This document shows positions 7,934 through 17,288 of a stretch of DNA of 64,000 nt, in pieces. Position 1 is the stretch's first letter. Each line of letters starts with the position of its first letter. Source of the DNA: Xanthobacteraceae bacterium. Lineage in GTDB: Bacteria > Pseudomonadota > Alphaproteobacteria > Rhizobiales > Xanthobacteraceae. The notes below the pieces were generated by a model that saw only the letters and a list, made by a program, of their open reading frames with translations, was not told the origin of the DNA and did not search any database. Made by a program: the position numbers and the translations under genes. The stretch is from assembly GCA_019746355.1 (NCBI GenBank), contig JAIESC010000067.1, positions 1 through 64,000 of the forward strand, written 5' to 3'.

Positions 7934-8941
7934 CTATTTCACGCCGAACATCGCCTGCGCGTTCCTGTAGCTGATCTTCTCACGGTCGGCGGGCCTCAAG
8001 TCGAGCGACTCCAGCACCGCAATGGTGGAGCGGATGTAGCCCGGCCCCTTTTCCTTGTCGAACGGACAGTCGGAGGCGAACAGCACCTTGTCGGCGCCGA
8101 AGAACTCGATGCCGCAGACCATCGGCGCGCGGGCGCCTTCGATCGCGGTGTCGGCATAAAAATCCTTGAAGTAGTCGAACGGACGTTTCTTCAGGCTCTT
8201 GCGCAGCGACTCGTAGTCCTCGTCGGAGGTGCGCGCGCCCATCTGGTCGAAGCTGTGGCCGATGCGGCCCTCGAGGTAGGGAATGACGCCGCCGAGATGG
8301 TGCGAGACGATCTTCAGCTTCGGATAGGTGTCCATGATCTTGGAGAAGATGAAGCGCGACAGCGCGACGCCGGTCTCGTAGGGCCAGCCGAGCACCGAGC
8401 AGATCTCGTATTTCGACTTGGCCTCGCCCTGGTAATCGATCATCTCGCGGCTGCGCGCCGGATGCAGCAGGATCGGCTTTCCCGATTTCTCGATCACCCC
8501 GTAGAGCGGCCAGAACTCCGGTCCGTCGATCGGCTTGCCGTTGACGTTGGTGCCGAGTTGCACGGCGTTGGCGCCGTTTTTCAGCGCGCGCTCGGCCTCC
8601 TTCGCCGCCGCCTCCGGCGCGTTCATCGGCACCACCGCGGAATACCCCGCGAAACGGTCGGGATGCTTGGCGCAGACTTCGGCGAGACCGTCATTGGCAA
8701 GCTTCGCCATGTCGGGCGTCTGGTCCGGCCCCCAGAGGCGGTCGACCATCGGCAGGCCGAGCGAGAGGATTTGCGTGTAGTCGGGGAACTGGTCGACCAC
8801 CTTCAGCCGCAGGTCGAGATCGTAGAGCGCAGGAATCCCGCGCACGCGCTTGCCGATGTCCTTCTGGCCGGCCGGCGAATCGATCAGGGCGTCGAAGTAG
8901 CGCTGGGGGCTGAAATGACAAAACGCATCGATGTAGCGCAT
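7934..8941 (-). CDS. Amidohydrolase-2 family protein (ACMSD-like)
   Basis: A 335-residue TIM-barrel metal hydrolase or decarboxylase of the amidohydrolase-2 group, which includes ACMSD and gamma-resorcylate decarboxylase. Visible are the N-terminal MRYIDAFCHFSP in place of the usual HxH (only one His is kept), the strand histidines ILLHPARS and KIVSHHLGG, and the terminal Asp in LFASDCPFD. The ATG at 8941 lies only 55 bp from the oppositely directed UbiD-type gene, and the two may share a control region. With a decarboxylase-type partner, a joint role in aromatic acid decarboxylation is plausible but inferred. Confidence 0.86.
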   Translation of the reverse strand: MRYIDAFCHFSPQRYFDALIDSPAGQKDIGKRVRGIPALYDLDLRLKVVDQFPDYTQILSLGLPMVDRLWGPDQTPDMAKLANDGLAEVCAKHPDRFAGYSAVVPMNAPEAAAKEAERALKNGANAVQLGTNVNGKPIDGPEFWPLYGVIEKSGKPILLHPARSREMIDYQGEAKSKYEICSVLGWPYETGVALSRFIFSKIMDTYPKLKIVSHHLGGVIPYLEGRIGHSFDQMGARTSDEDYESLRKSLKKRPFDYFKDFYADTAIEGARAPMVCGIEFFGADKVLFASDCPFDKEKGPGYIRSTIAVLESLDLRPADREKISYRNAQAMFGVK

Positions 8942-8996
8942 GCGGCGGTTCCTGAAGTTCGCTAGGGTTGCGCGGGCCATGCCGAGGGGTGGTTTG

Positions 8997-10472
8997 ATGT
9001 ACAAGGATTTGCGCGGCTTCATCAAGCAGGTGGACGAGCTTGGCGCGCTGCGGCGCGTCAACGGCGCCGATCCGAAGTTCGAGCTCGGCGGCATCACCGA
9101 GGTCGCGGCGGGAACGGCGGAGTGCCCGGCGCTGCTGTTCGGCCGCATCAAGGGCTACGACAGCGGCGTGCGCGTGTTCACCAACGCGACGACAACGCCG
9201 CAGCGCGCGGCGCTCGCGCTCGGCATCGATCCGAACCTGAAACCGCTCGACGCGCTGAAGGCGTGGATGAAGAAGCGGCAGACGCTCACGCCGCAGCGGC
9301 CGGCCGAGGTCGACAAGGCGGCGTTCATGGACAACGCCATGCGCGGCAAAAGCGTCGACATGACGAAGCTTCCCGCACCCTACTGGCACCGCAAGGACGG
9401 CGGCCCGTATATCGGCTCGGGCTCGATCGTCATCATGCGCGATCCGGACGGCGGCTGGATCAACGCCTCGATCTACCGCATCCAGGTGCACGGCAGGAAC
9501 AAGGTGACGGTCCAGTTCGACCATCAGGGCCGGCACGGCGCCATCATCGCCAGGAAGTACTGGGACCAGGGCAAGACCTGCCCGGTCGCGGTGGTGAACG
9601 GCGAGGACCCGGCGCTGTTCATCGCCGGCTTCGAATATCTGCCGGACGGCCAGTCGGAATACGATTTCGCCGGCGCGATCAAGGGCGCGCCGGTCGAGAC
9701 CATGCGCGGCCCGCTCACCGGCCTGCCGCTGCCGGCGCTCTCCGAGATCATCCTCGAAGGCGAGCTTCTGCCGGCGAGCAAGAGCACGCTGCCGGAAGGC
9801 CCGTTCGGCGAGTTCACCGGCTACTACGCCGCCGACGCGCGGCCCGCGCCGGTGATGCAGGTGAGCGCGATCTATCATCGCGACGACCCGATCCTGCTCG
9901 GCTCGCCGCCGATGAAGCCGCCGCGGTTTCATTTCGGGCTGCCGTTCCGCGCCGCCTCGATCTGGAGCAATCTGGAGATGGCCGGCGTCACCGACGTGGT
10001 CGGCGTCTGGCAGCACGTCGCGCAGCTCATGACGGTGCTCGCGATCCGCCAGCGCTATGCCGGCCATGCCAAGCGCGCCGCGCTGATCGCGGCCGCCAAC
10101 AGCTACATGGGACGCCTCGTCGTCGTGGTGGACGACGACGTCGATCCGTCGGACCTCGCCGACGTGATGTGGGCGATCACCACGCGCTGCGAGCCGGCCG
10201 AGCAGATCGACATCGTCCGCAACGCCTGGAGCTCGGCGCTCGACCCGCGCATCCCCGACGACTTCAAGCAGGCGGGCATCACCTCGCACTCCAAGGCGAT
10301 CATCGAGGCGGTGCGGCCGTTCGGCTGGAAGGACCGCTACCCGCCGACCTCGGCGCTCACCGCCGACGAGGCGCGCGAGATCGAGCAGAAGTGGGGAAGC
10401 GTGTTGCGGCCGCGTGCTGCAAAACCAGAAATTTCCAAGGCACAACGCAACAAATCACAGCGCAAAAGGTGA
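8997..10472 (+). CDS. UbiD-family (de)carboxylase
   Basis: A 491-residue UbiD-type enzyme, which (de)carboxylates aromatic or alpha,beta-unsaturated acids with prenylated FMN. Typical segments are YIGSGSIVIMRDPDGGW (about 136-152), the prFMN-site motif PEGPFGEFTGYY (about 264-275) carrying the conserved Glu, and DDDVDPSDLADVMWAITTR (about 379-397). The ATG at 8997 has GAGGGG 8 bases upstream and removes an unrelated N-terminal extension. No ubiX-like prFMN prenyltransferase gene lies in the window, so the cofactor must come from elsewhere. It is divergent from the amidohydrolase at 8941. Confidence 0.9.
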   Translation: MYKDLRGFIKQVDELGALRRVNGADPKFELGGITEVAAGTAECPALLFGRIKGYDSGVRVFTNATTTPQRAALALGIDPNLKPLDALKAWMKKRQTLTPQRPAEVDKAAFMDNAMRGKSVDMTKLPAPYWHRKDGGPYIGSGSIVIMRDPDGGWINASIYRIQVHGRNKVTVQFDHQGRHGAIIARKYWDQGKTCPVAVVNGEDPALFIAGFEYLPDGQSEYDFAGAIKGAPVETMRGPLTGLPLPALSEIILEGELLPASKSTLPEGPFGEFTGYYAADARPAPVMQVSAIYHRDDPILLGSPPMKPPRFHFGLPFRAASIWSNLEMAGVTDVVGVWQHVAQLMTVLAIRQRYAGHAKRAALIAAANSYMGRLVVVVDDDVDPSDLADVMWAITTRCEPAEQIDIVRNAWSSALDPRIPDDFKQAGITSHSKAIIEAVRPFGWKDRYPPTSALTADEAREIEQKWGSVLRPRAAKPEISKAQRNKSQRKR

Positions 10473-10490
10473 TCCGGGGAGGTTCGAGCG

Positions 10491-10670
10491 TTACCGGCTA
10501 GGCCACCGCCGAAAGGCGGTCGTGCCCCACGTGTCGAGCCACTGCACGACATCATGGTGTGGTACGGTCGATTCGCCGGCCTTGATCGCAGCCCATTGAC
10601 GATCAAGCTCAGCGAGTTCCGCCGACGAGGAACGGGCCGGTTCGCGGCAGCGAGCCATCAAGTCTGCCAT
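10491..10670 (-). CDS. Small antitoxin-like protein (59 aa), orphan
   Basis: A 59-codon reading frame from the ATG at 10670 to TAA at 10491. The product ends with the pattern LDRQWAAIKAGESTVPHHDV followed by VQWLDTWGTTAFRRW, which I recognise from short alphaproteobacterial antitoxins of the ParD/addiction-module type (helical linker, then a [T/V]PH-x-x-V-x-x-W segment that binds a RelE/ParE toxin). No toxin gene is on either side: 31 bp upstream ends the membrane-fusion gene, and downstream is the convergent UbiD gene. It may be a solitary relic or act on a distant toxin. Confidence 0.6.
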   Translation of the reverse strand: MADLMARCREPARSSSAELAELDRQWAAIKAGESTVPHHDVVQWLDTWGTTAFRRWPSR

Positions 10671-10701
10671 ATCAGCGCCCTCGGCTGCGAAAGATGCTGC
10701 G

Positions 10702-11808
10702 CTACCGGCTCGCCTGCTTGTCGGCGTTGAAATAGACGTCGACTTTCATCCCCGCGGTCAGCGGGCCGGGCTGCTGCAGCTTGATCAGCACCTCGATCGC
10801 GTCGATGTCGGAGCGGCTGCCCTGCTGCGCGCGACCCCCGATCCGCGACGGCTCGACCAGCGGCGCGATCGAGGTCACGGAGCCGGCGAACTCCTTGTTG
10901 GGGAACGCGGCGGCCCGGATCGAGGCCACCTGCCCGACCTTGATCTCCGACACATCGCGCTCGTCGAGCTCGGCGCGCACGTTCAAGGTCATGAGATTGG
11001 CGACCATCAGGAGCGGCTGCGGCGAATTCGGCGTCGCCAGCTCGCCGGGATTGATATTGATCTGCAGCACCGTGCCGTCGATCGGCGCGCGGATGCGGAG
11101 CTTTTCAAGATTGGCACGGGCGAAGGCGAGATCGCCCCGCGCGGATGCCACTTGTGCCTCAAGCGGCGTCGGCAGGGGCGCGTCGGCGGCGCCCGCGCGA
11201 AGTTGTGCTTGCCGTTTCGACAGGTCGTCCTGCGCCCGCGCCAGCGCCGAGCGGGCATTGGTCAGCGCCTCGTTCGAGCCGCCGCCGGACCGCCAGGTGA
11301 TCGCCGCGCGATCGACCGCCATCTGCGCGTCGAACATCGCGGTCTCGGCGTCCGCCACCGCGTCCTCGGCCTTGCGGCGGTCGGCAGCCTTGCCCGTCGC
11401 CGGCTGCTCGTCGCGCAGGCGCTTGCGCATGCCGGCCTGCGCCTCGGCCGCGGCGTAGCGCGACTGGATCTCGTCGTCGTTGAGCAGGATCAGCGGCTCG
11501 CCCGCGAACACCGTGTCGTTGACCTTGACCAGCACCTTGCTGACGATGCCAACCGCGGGCGCTGCGACCTTGATCATGCCGGACGGCGGCTCGACGCGGC
11601 CGGGCGCGACGGCGAGCCAGCGCCGCTCGGACGACGGCTTGTCGGACGGCCTGTCCGGCCCCTTTTCCGAAAGCCGGTCGGTGAACTTGTCGCCCGTCTG
11701 GGCGATCGCCCCGCGCAGGTCGATCCGGTCCGGGCTCACCACCGCAACGGCGGTGGCGACCGCGGCCACGCTGACGACACATGCGATGACGGTGAGGCTT
11801 TTCGCCAT
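10702..11808 (-). CDS. HlyD/DevB-type membrane-fusion (periplasmic adaptor) protein
   Basis: A 368-residue adaptor anchored in the inner membrane by one N-terminal segment (about residues 4-25) and reaching through the periplasm. Order: membrane anchor, lipoyl half-motif GRVEPPSGMIKVAAPAVGIV (about 71-90), an alpha-hairpin coiled coil (about 110-210), the second lipoyl half RIRAPIDGTVLQININPGEL (about 238-257), and a beta-barrel domain. It lies 3 bp downstream of the ATPase gene and completes an operon of permease, ATPase and adaptor. Such trios export lipids, glycolipids or peptides; the substrate is unknown here. Confidence 0.9.
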   Translation of the reverse strand: MAKSLTVIACVVSVAAVATAVAVVSPDRIDLRGAIAQTGDKFTDRLSEKGPDRPSDKPSSERRWLAVAPGRVEPPSGMIKVAAPAVGIVSKVLVKVNDTVFAGEPLILLNDDEIQSRYAAAEAQAGMRKRLRDEQPATGKAADRRKAEDAVADAETAMFDAQMAVDRAAITWRSGGGSNEALTNARSALARAQDDLSKRQAQLRAGAADAPLPTPLEAQVASARGDLAFARANLEKLRIRAPIDGTVLQININPGELATPNSPQPLLMVANLMTLNVRAELDERDVSEIKVGQVASIRAAAFPNKEFAGSVTSIAPLVEPSRIGGRAQQGSRSDIDAIEVLIKLQQPGPLTAGMKVDVYFNADKQASR

Positions 11809-11811
11809 TCT

Positions 11812-12537
11812 TCAGGCCTTTCCTGACGCTTCTTCGCGCCGCGTCCCGCCGCGGGTCTCTTCGCGCACGATATTGCCGTCCTCGATATGCACGATCCGAT
11901 CGGCATAGGGCACGAGCCGGGGATCATGGGTAACAACCAATACGCCCCGATTCGGGTCCTTGGCGATCTCGGCCAGGATACCCATGATCGCCTTGCCGTT
12001 CTCGGCGTCGAGGGCCGCGGTCGGCTCGTCGGCCAGGATCACAGACGGCTCGCCAACCACCGCGCGCGCAATGGCCACCCGCTGCTGCTCGCCGCCCGAA
12101 AGCTGCTTTGGATAGTTTATCGTCTTCTGCGCGAGGCCGACACGGGCCAGCGCCTCCCTGGCCCGTTTTTTGGCCTTCCGGCCGCCCTCGTCGCGCACGT
12201 CGAGCGCCAGCCGCACATTGTCGGCCGCGGTCAGCGTCGGAAACAGGTGGTAGGACTGGAACACGTAGCCGATGTTCTCGCGCCGGATTTTGGCGAGTTC
12301 CTCCGGCCCTTTGCCCGCGATGGCTTCGCCGCGCACCCGCACCATGCCCTGGGTCGGGCTGAGCATGCACCCCAGAATGGACAGCAATGTTGTCTTGCCG
12401 CTGCCGGACGGCCCCATCAGCAAGGTCAGTTCGCCGCCGCGCAGCGTCAGGCTCACGCCCTTGAGCGCGCGCACCTGCGCCGGCCCGGTGCCCAGCACCT
12501 TCTCGACATTGAGCGCTTCCATCACGATGCCGCTCAT
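11812..12537 (-). CDS. ABC transporter ATP-binding protein (MacB/DevA type)
   Basis: A 241-residue ATPase that powers the permease encoded upstream. Walker [10 protein letters not shown] (about 41-49), the ABC signature [14 protein letters not shown] (about 144-157) and Walker [13 protein letters not shown] (about 164-175) are intact, followed by the switch His in VVTHDPR. The ATG at 12537 overlaps the permease stop in ATGA; an alternative start is ATG 12522. The length and the LolD/MacB-like features fit the FtsX-permease class of exporters. Confidence 0.93.
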   Translation of the reverse strand: MSGIVMEALNVEKVLGTGPAQVRALKGVSLTLRGGELTLLMGPSGSGKTTLLSILGCMLSPTQGMVRVRGEAIAGKGPEELAKIRRENIGYVFQSYHLFPTLTAADNVRLALDVRDEGGRKAKKRAREALARVGLAQKTINYPKQLSGGEQQRVAIARAVVGEPSVILADEPTAALDAENGKAIMGILAEIAKDPNRGVLVVTHDPRLVPYADRIVHIEDGNIVREETRGGTRREEASGKA

Positions 12538-13667
12538 CGCGTGAACACCTGTGCCGGATCGATCCGCGTCACCTTCATGATCGCGGCGATGGCCGAGACG
12601 ACGCACATCACGACGGTGAGGAGAAACAGGCCGACGCCGAGCTCGGGCGTGATGACGATCGGCAGCGCGCTGGTCGCCGTCGCCTTCACCACCACCCATC
12701 CGACCAGCGCCGCGAGGCCGAAGCCGATCACCGCATTGAGCATCGCCTGCCAGATGATGACCTTGTAGATGTACTTGCGCGAGGAGCCGATCGCGCGCAG
12801 CGTCGCGAACTCGTTGATGTGGTCCTTGGTGCTGGAATAGAGCGTCTGCGCGACGATCACGGTGCCGACGATCACGCCGAGCAGCGCGCCGGCGAACAGC
12901 GCCGCGCCCGCGCCGGTGCCGAACAGCCAGAACGAGCGGCTGCGCTCGCGGAATTCCGACGGGGTCAGCACCTCGACGTCACCCAGCGTCGCCTGCAGGC
13001 TCTTGCGGACCGTGCCGACGTCGGAGCCGTTGTCGGTGCGGATCAGGAAATACGTCGCCTTGCTCGACGGCACGCCGGTGTAGGAGCGCGCCCGGTCGAC
13101 GTCCATGAAGACATAAGGCGTGGTGGTGAAGGAGCGGATACCTTCGGTGACCGCCGCAACCCGCACGCCCTGCTGGCGGATTTCCGCCCGCGAGCCGAGG
13201 CCGGAAATACCGAGCCGGTCGAAATAGGTTTTGTCGACCGCGACCGCGTTCGGCGTCGACAGCGCTTCGATGCGTCCCTGGACCAGATTCCACGGCTGCA
13301 GCCCGCCGGAGCGGAGATCCGACCCGACCACGAACACCGGCGTCGAGGAGCCCGCCGGCGTGCGCCAGTCGGCAAAGCCGATCACCACCGGGATCGCTTC
13401 GGCGACGCCCGGCACCGACAGCGCGCGGCTGCGTTGCCGCGTGTCGAGCAGCGAAGGATCCTCGAAACACTTGGTGCCCTTCGGCATGACCCAGAGGTCG
13501 GCGGAGGCGTTGTCGATCATCGTCGTGACCATCCTGCCGAAGCCGAGATAGAGGCCCATCTGCACCATCACCAGCACGATGGAGAAAACGATGCCGATCA
13601 CCGTCGCGACGAGGCGCAGGCGGTCGTGAAACAGGTTGCGGAAGGCGAGTGTGAAGGTCAGCGGCAT
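12534..13667 (-). CDS. FtsX-like ABC transporter permease (DevC type)
   Basis: A 377-residue inner-membrane protein with the FtsX/MacB topology: one N-terminal membrane helix (about 14-40), a long periplasmic domain (about 45-260, with MTTMIDNASADLWVM-like start), then three helices at the C-terminus (about 265-370). The conserved FATLRAIGSSRKYI coupling segment lies before the last two helices. It heads a tight three-gene operon (permease, ATPase, adaptor) with overlaps of 4 bp and a gap of 3 bp. It most resembles the heterocyst-type DevC exporters. Confidence 0.9.
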   Translation of the reverse strand: MPLTFTLAFRNLFHDRLRLVATVIGIVFSIVLVMVQMGLYLGFGRMVTTMIDNASADLWVMPKGTKCFEDPSLLDTRQRSRALSVPGVAEAIPVVIGFADWRTPAGSSTPVFVVGSDLRSGGLQPWNLVQGRIEALSTPNAVAVDKTYFDRLGISGLGSRAEIRQQGVRVAAVTEGIRSFTTTPYVFMDVDRARSYTGVPSSKATYFLIRTDNGSDVGTVRKSLQATLGDVEVLTPSEFRERSRSFWLFGTGAGAALFAGALLGVIVGTVIVAQTLYSSTKDHINEFATLRAIGSSRKYIYKVIIWQAMLNAVIGFGLAALVGWVVVKATATSALPIVITPELGVGLFLLTVVMCVVSAIAAIMKVTRIDPAQVFTR

Positions 13668-13741
13668 CGTGGCTTAATCCGGTCTCCCTGTCGTCCGTTC
13701 CTGTGTCCGTTCCTCAGCCCGGTCTTTGGGGGCAACGCGGC

Positions 13742-14980
13742 CTATTCGTCCCGTTTCACCACGAATGGTTGTTTCTGGCCGAAGCTGAACGCCGCCCCCG
13801 GTTTCGCTTGGGTGAAGAAAGCGCCGAGAGAAAGGCCGCCGGTTGCCACAGCCACGGCCCAGCTCAACACAAAAGTGCCACAGAACACGATCGCCGCCTT
13901 GCCGACGGCTCCCAGCGCATGGCCGAGCGCGGCGAATTGCAGCCAGACCATGAATACATAGTGATTGAGATACATGCTGTAGGCATGGGCCGAAAGGCTG
14001 TCGAGCGCCCAATGCCGGCGCGTCGCGAAGCGCAGGCAGACCGCAAGGAAAAAGAAGCAGCCGGCGGCGCAGGCGACGGTGTACCCGACCGCGCCTGCGA
14101 CGTGCACGATCAGCGGCGCCTCGCGGCCGTCGAGGGTCAGCGAGGTCGGCAAGGCCCACAGGAGCCACCCGCCGCACGCGGCGGCGAGCCACGCGGCCCA
14201 GTGTCGCGCCAGCGGGCCGTCGGTCGACAAGAGCCCACGATCCAGGCCGTAGGCGCCGACCGCGCATCCGGCGAAGAAGTAGACGAGATAGTGCAGCTGA
14301 CGGCTCGGCTGGAACGACAACGGCCCGGTGTTGACCCACGCCCAGGGCGTATAGATCAAGGCGAGCGGCACATAGGCAACCGCCGACACGGCGACGAGGC
14401 CGGCAAAGAACCGCAGCGGATGCTCGCGCGCGGTCGCGGCAAGCCGTCCCAGGCGTGCGCTCAACTCGGGTGCAGTGCGGTAGAGCCCGGCCGCGAGCGC
14501 ATTCAATGCGAGCAACTGGCAGAGAAACCATTGCGGCCCGCAGGGCCAGAACGGCAGCGCCGTCCAGTGCTGCCAGAACGCCGACACGCTTGGATCGATC
14601 GCGGTGACCCGATAGGCCGGATAGTAAGCGATCGGGATCAGCACCGCGACGACCACAGCCAGCGGCAGGCCGATTCGCAGCAGCCGGTCGGAAAGAAAGC
14701 CCCAGCTTCCCTTGCGCGCCAGGCTGCCCGGCACGAACAGGCCGGACAGGAAGAACATCAGCGACATCAGGCTGACATCCTGCCATGCGCAAAACAGATC
14801 GAAGCCGAACCAGCGCTCGCTGTCGATGATGGGCGCTGCCTGCCAGCGGTAGGGCGGCAGGTCGAAGGCATAGGGCTTGGCCGGAAGCGACGCGAGATAG
14901 GCGAGCACCGAATGGAACGCGAGCACAATCACGATGACGATCGCTCGCAAATTGCTCAGGGCGAGGCTCGTTCGGGACAT
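13742..14980 (-). CDS. Acyltransferase family 3 membrane protein
   Basis: A 412-residue integral membrane acyltransferase. These proteins O-acylate cell-surface polysaccharides, osmoregulated glucans or antibiotics. The first helix has LSNLRAIVIVIVLAFHSVLA (about residues 8-27) with the family Arg and His, and MFFLSGLFV lies in the third helix; about ten hydrophobic segments follow. The ATG at 14980 is used; the TTG at 15001 is possible. It lies 74 bp upstream of the exporter operon on the same strand, so acylation and export of the same envelope compound is a reasonable inference. Confidence 0.85.
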   Translation of the reverse strand: MSRTSLALSNLRAIVIVIVLAFHSVLAYLASLPAKPYAFDLPPYRWQAAPIIDSERWFGFDLFCAWQDVSLMSLMFFLSGLFVPGSLARKGSWGFLSDRLLRIGLPLAVVVAVLIPIAYYPAYRVTAIDPSVSAFWQHWTALPFWPCGPQWFLCQLLALNALAAGLYRTAPELSARLGRLAATAREHPLRFFAGLVAVSAVAYVPLALIYTPWAWVNTGPLSFQPSRQLHYLVYFFAGCAVGAYGLDRGLLSTDGPLARHWAAWLAAACGGWLLWALPTSLTLDGREAPLIVHVAGAVGYTVACAAGCFFFLAVCLRFATRRHWALDSLSAHAYSMYLNHYVFMVWLQFAALGHALGAVGKAAIVFCGTFVLSWAVAVATGGLSLGAFFTQAKPGAAFSFGQKQPFVVKRDE

Positions 14981-15282
14981 GCGCTGTGCCGGTCCGTGCA
15001 AAACAGTCGAATTCGCGCGGCCGGACCGGGAAACCGGCCAGGCCGCCAGTCACTCCCTATCCCTAACACAGTGATGAGGAATGCGTTCCTGAAAAAGGAC
15101 ACAAAAAATGCCACCCGGCGGAGGCGGCCGCCCATCGATTGACCGCTGCAGTTTCGTGAAACGGCCATATTATCGGAGTGAGTCGAACGGCGAGTGTCGC
15201 TCTGGTAAGTTTCGCTTCGGAGCAAACACGAGACCGGCGTTCGGGTAGGAATTCGGAAAACTGATTCGGAAGGACTGCGGCC
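14981..15282. other. Divergent intergenic region
   Basis: About 300 bp between the divergently read acyltransferase and DUF2147 genes. I see no gene or clear repeat. It must hold promoters for both directions, but no convincing -35/-10 pair stands out by eye. Confidence 0.4.
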
Positions 15283-15900
15283 ATGCGAGCGAAACCTGCG
15301 ACTTTGGCCTTGGCAACCGCAGCGGCGCTTGGAGTCACGACGCTTCCTTCACGCGCCGCCGATCCCACCGTGGTCGGGCTGTGGGAAAAGGTCGAGAACG
15401 GACGACCGGTGGTCTGGTTCCTGTTCGTGGAGCGCCCGAACAATATCTTCGAGGGCGCCGTCGCGAAGGCGTTCCCGCGTCCGACCGATCCGCCGAACCC
15501 GGTCTGCGCGCGCTGCACCGACGACCGGAAGGATCAGCCGATGCTCGGCCTGTCGCTGATTCGGGACATGAAGCGCACCTCGATCCTCTCCTTCGAGGAA
15601 GGCAACATCCTCGATCCGCGTGACGGCAACGTTTATCGAGCCAAGATGACGCTCAGCAAGGACGGGCAGCAACTCACGGTTCGCGGCTATCTCGGCATTC
15701 CGATGTTCGGGATGGACGAGGTCTGGCACCGGCTGCCTGACAATGCGCTCGCCACCGTCGATCCGACCGTGGTCGCGAAGTATATGCCGGAGAAGGCGCG
15801 CGGTACGGGCACGCCAGGCGGCCGGCCACAGCAGCAAGCGCCAAGGCCGCGCGGCGCGGCCCAGCCGCCTGCACCCGCGCCGACCACTGCGCAACGCTGA
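15283..15900 (+). CDS. DUF2147-domain exported protein
   Basis: A 205-residue protein with a Sec signal ([19 protein letters not shown]) and a DUF2147 domain. The domain pattern is clear: [55 protein letters not shown] and [23 protein letters not shown]2147 proteins are periplasmic and of unknown function. The C-terminus (about 170-205) is a low-complexity Pro/Gln/Ala tail. The ATG at 15283 has GGAAGGA upstream. The gene is convergent with the acyl-CoA dehydrogenase, leaving only 6 bp between stops. Confidence 0.87.
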   Translation: MRAKPATLALATAAALGVTTLPSRAADPTVVGLWEKVENGRPVVWFLFVERPNNIFEGAVAKAFPRPTDPPNPVCARCTDDRKDQPMLGLSLIRDMKRTSILSFEEGNILDPRDGNVYRAKMTLSKDGQQLTVRGYLGIPMFGMDEVWHRLPDNALATVDPTVVAKYMPEKARGTGTPGGRPQQQAPRPRGAAQPPAPAPTTAQR

Positions 15901-15906
15901 GCAGCG

Positions 15907-17073
15907 CTAGTACGACTTCGGCAGGCCCAGCGCCTTCTCGGCAATGAAGCTGAGGATGAGGTGCGGCGTGATCGGTGCGATCCGCACGATCAGCGATTCG
16001 CGCAAATAGCGTTCGACGTGGAACTCCTTGGCATAGCCCATGCCGCCATGCGTCATCAGTGCGGTCTCGCAAGCCTTGAACGCGGCTTCGCCGGCGAGGT
16101 ACTTCGCGGCATTGGCCTCGACGCCACAAGGCTCGCCCGCGTCGTAGAGCGAGGCCGCCTTGAACGCCATCAGATTCGCCGCCTCGAGCTGCATCCAGCA
16201 GGCGGCGAGCGGATGCTGGATCGCCTGGTTCTCGCCGATCGGCCGATCGAACACGATGCGGTCCCTGGCATAGGCGGTGGCCCTGCGGATCGCCGCACGC
16301 CCGAGCCCGATCCCCTCCGCGCCGATCAGAATGCGCTCGGGGTTCATGCCGTGCAGGATATATTCGAAGCCCCTGCCCTCGTCGCCGATGCGGTCTGCCA
16401 CCGGCACCGGCAGCCGGTCGATGAACAGCTCGTTGGAGTCGACCGCGCTCCTCCCCATCTTCGGAATTTCGCGGACCTCGACGAAGCGCCGGTCGAGATC
16501 GGTGTAGAACAGGCTTAAGCCTTCAGTGCGTCGCGACACGTCTTCCAGCGGCGTGGTGCGCGCCAGGATCAGCATCTTGTTGGTGACCTGCGCGGTCGAG
16601 ATCCAGATTTTCTGGCCGGACAAAATATAGCGGTCGCCGTCGCGCACGGCCTTGGTCCTGAGCTTCAGCGTGTCGAGGCCGACGTTCGGCTCGGTCACCG
16701 CGAAGCAGGCTTTGTCCTTGCCGGCGATCAGGGGCGGCAGCGCGCGCCGCTTCTGCTCGTCGCTGCCGAACACCACCACCGGGTTGAGACCGAAGATGTT
16801 CATGTGCAGCGCCGAGGCGCCGGACATGCCTGCGCCCGACTCGGCGACGGCCTGCATCAGCAGCGCGGCTTCGGTGACGCCGAGCCCCGCGCCGCCATAC
16901 TCCTGCGGCATGCAGACGCCAAGCCAGCCGGCCTCGGCGAAGGCGCGATGAAAGTCCTCCGGGAAGCCGCCGTCCTGGTCCTTCTTCAGCCAGTAGTCGT
17001 CACCGAAGCGCGTGCAAATCCTCGCGACCGCGTCGCGGATCGCCTGCTGCTCGGCCGAAAAAGAAAAGTCCAT
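15907..17073 (-). CDS. Acyl-CoA dehydrogenase
   Basis: A 388-residue FAD enzyme that oxidises acyl-CoA to the 2-enoyl-CoA. N-terminal MDFSFSAEQQAIRDAV is typical; the FAD/substrate segment ACFAVTEPNVGLDT (about 120-133) and IWISTAQVTNKMLI mark the middle domain, and THGGMGYAKEFHVERYLRE (about 350-368) the C-terminal helix bundle that binds FAD. The ATG at 17073 has AGGGA 8 bases upstream. It stands alone on the minus strand between convergent and divergent neighbours; the chain specificity cannot be read from the sequence. Confidence 0.92.
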   Translation of the reverse strand: MDFSFSAEQQAIRDAVARICTRFGDDYWLKKDQDGGFPEDFHRAFAEAGWLGVCMPQEYGGAGLGVTEAALLMQAVAESGAGMSGASALHMNIFGLNPVVVFGSDEQKRRALPPLIAGKDKACFAVTEPNVGLDTLKLRTKAVRDGDRYILSGQKIWISTAQVTNKMLILARTTPLEDVSRRTEGLSLFYTDLDRRFVEVREIPKMGRSAVDSNELFIDRLPVPVADRIGDEGRGFEYILHGMNPERILIGAEGIGLGRAAIRRATAYARDRIVFDRPIGENQAIQHPLAACWMQLEAANLMAFKAASLYDAGEPCGVEANAAKYLAGEAAFKACETALMTHGGMGYAKEFHVERYLRESLIVRIAPITPHLILSFIAEKALGLPKSY

Positions 17074-17288
17074 GCCAGCGTCCCTTTGGTTCGGGAGTTC
17101 GTGTCGGTGCAAGCCGGGAACTCAAGCGACCTTCCGAACCGCGACACCAGGTTCCATCGCCGAGCCCACCTTCCCTGCTTCTTCCTTGCTTGCCCACGGG
17201 TGTCTCGGCCGCCCCGACGGTGCTAAAATTATAGGCATACAACAACAGACCGCGCCACGCGCGCCTAAAGACCAACGGAGGAAATGCA

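Noticed and set aside
13674..15053. Minus-strand 459-codon frame over the acyltransferase
   Set aside because: Same strand but other frame than the clear acyltransferase-3 protein; Arg/Ala-rich without motifs.
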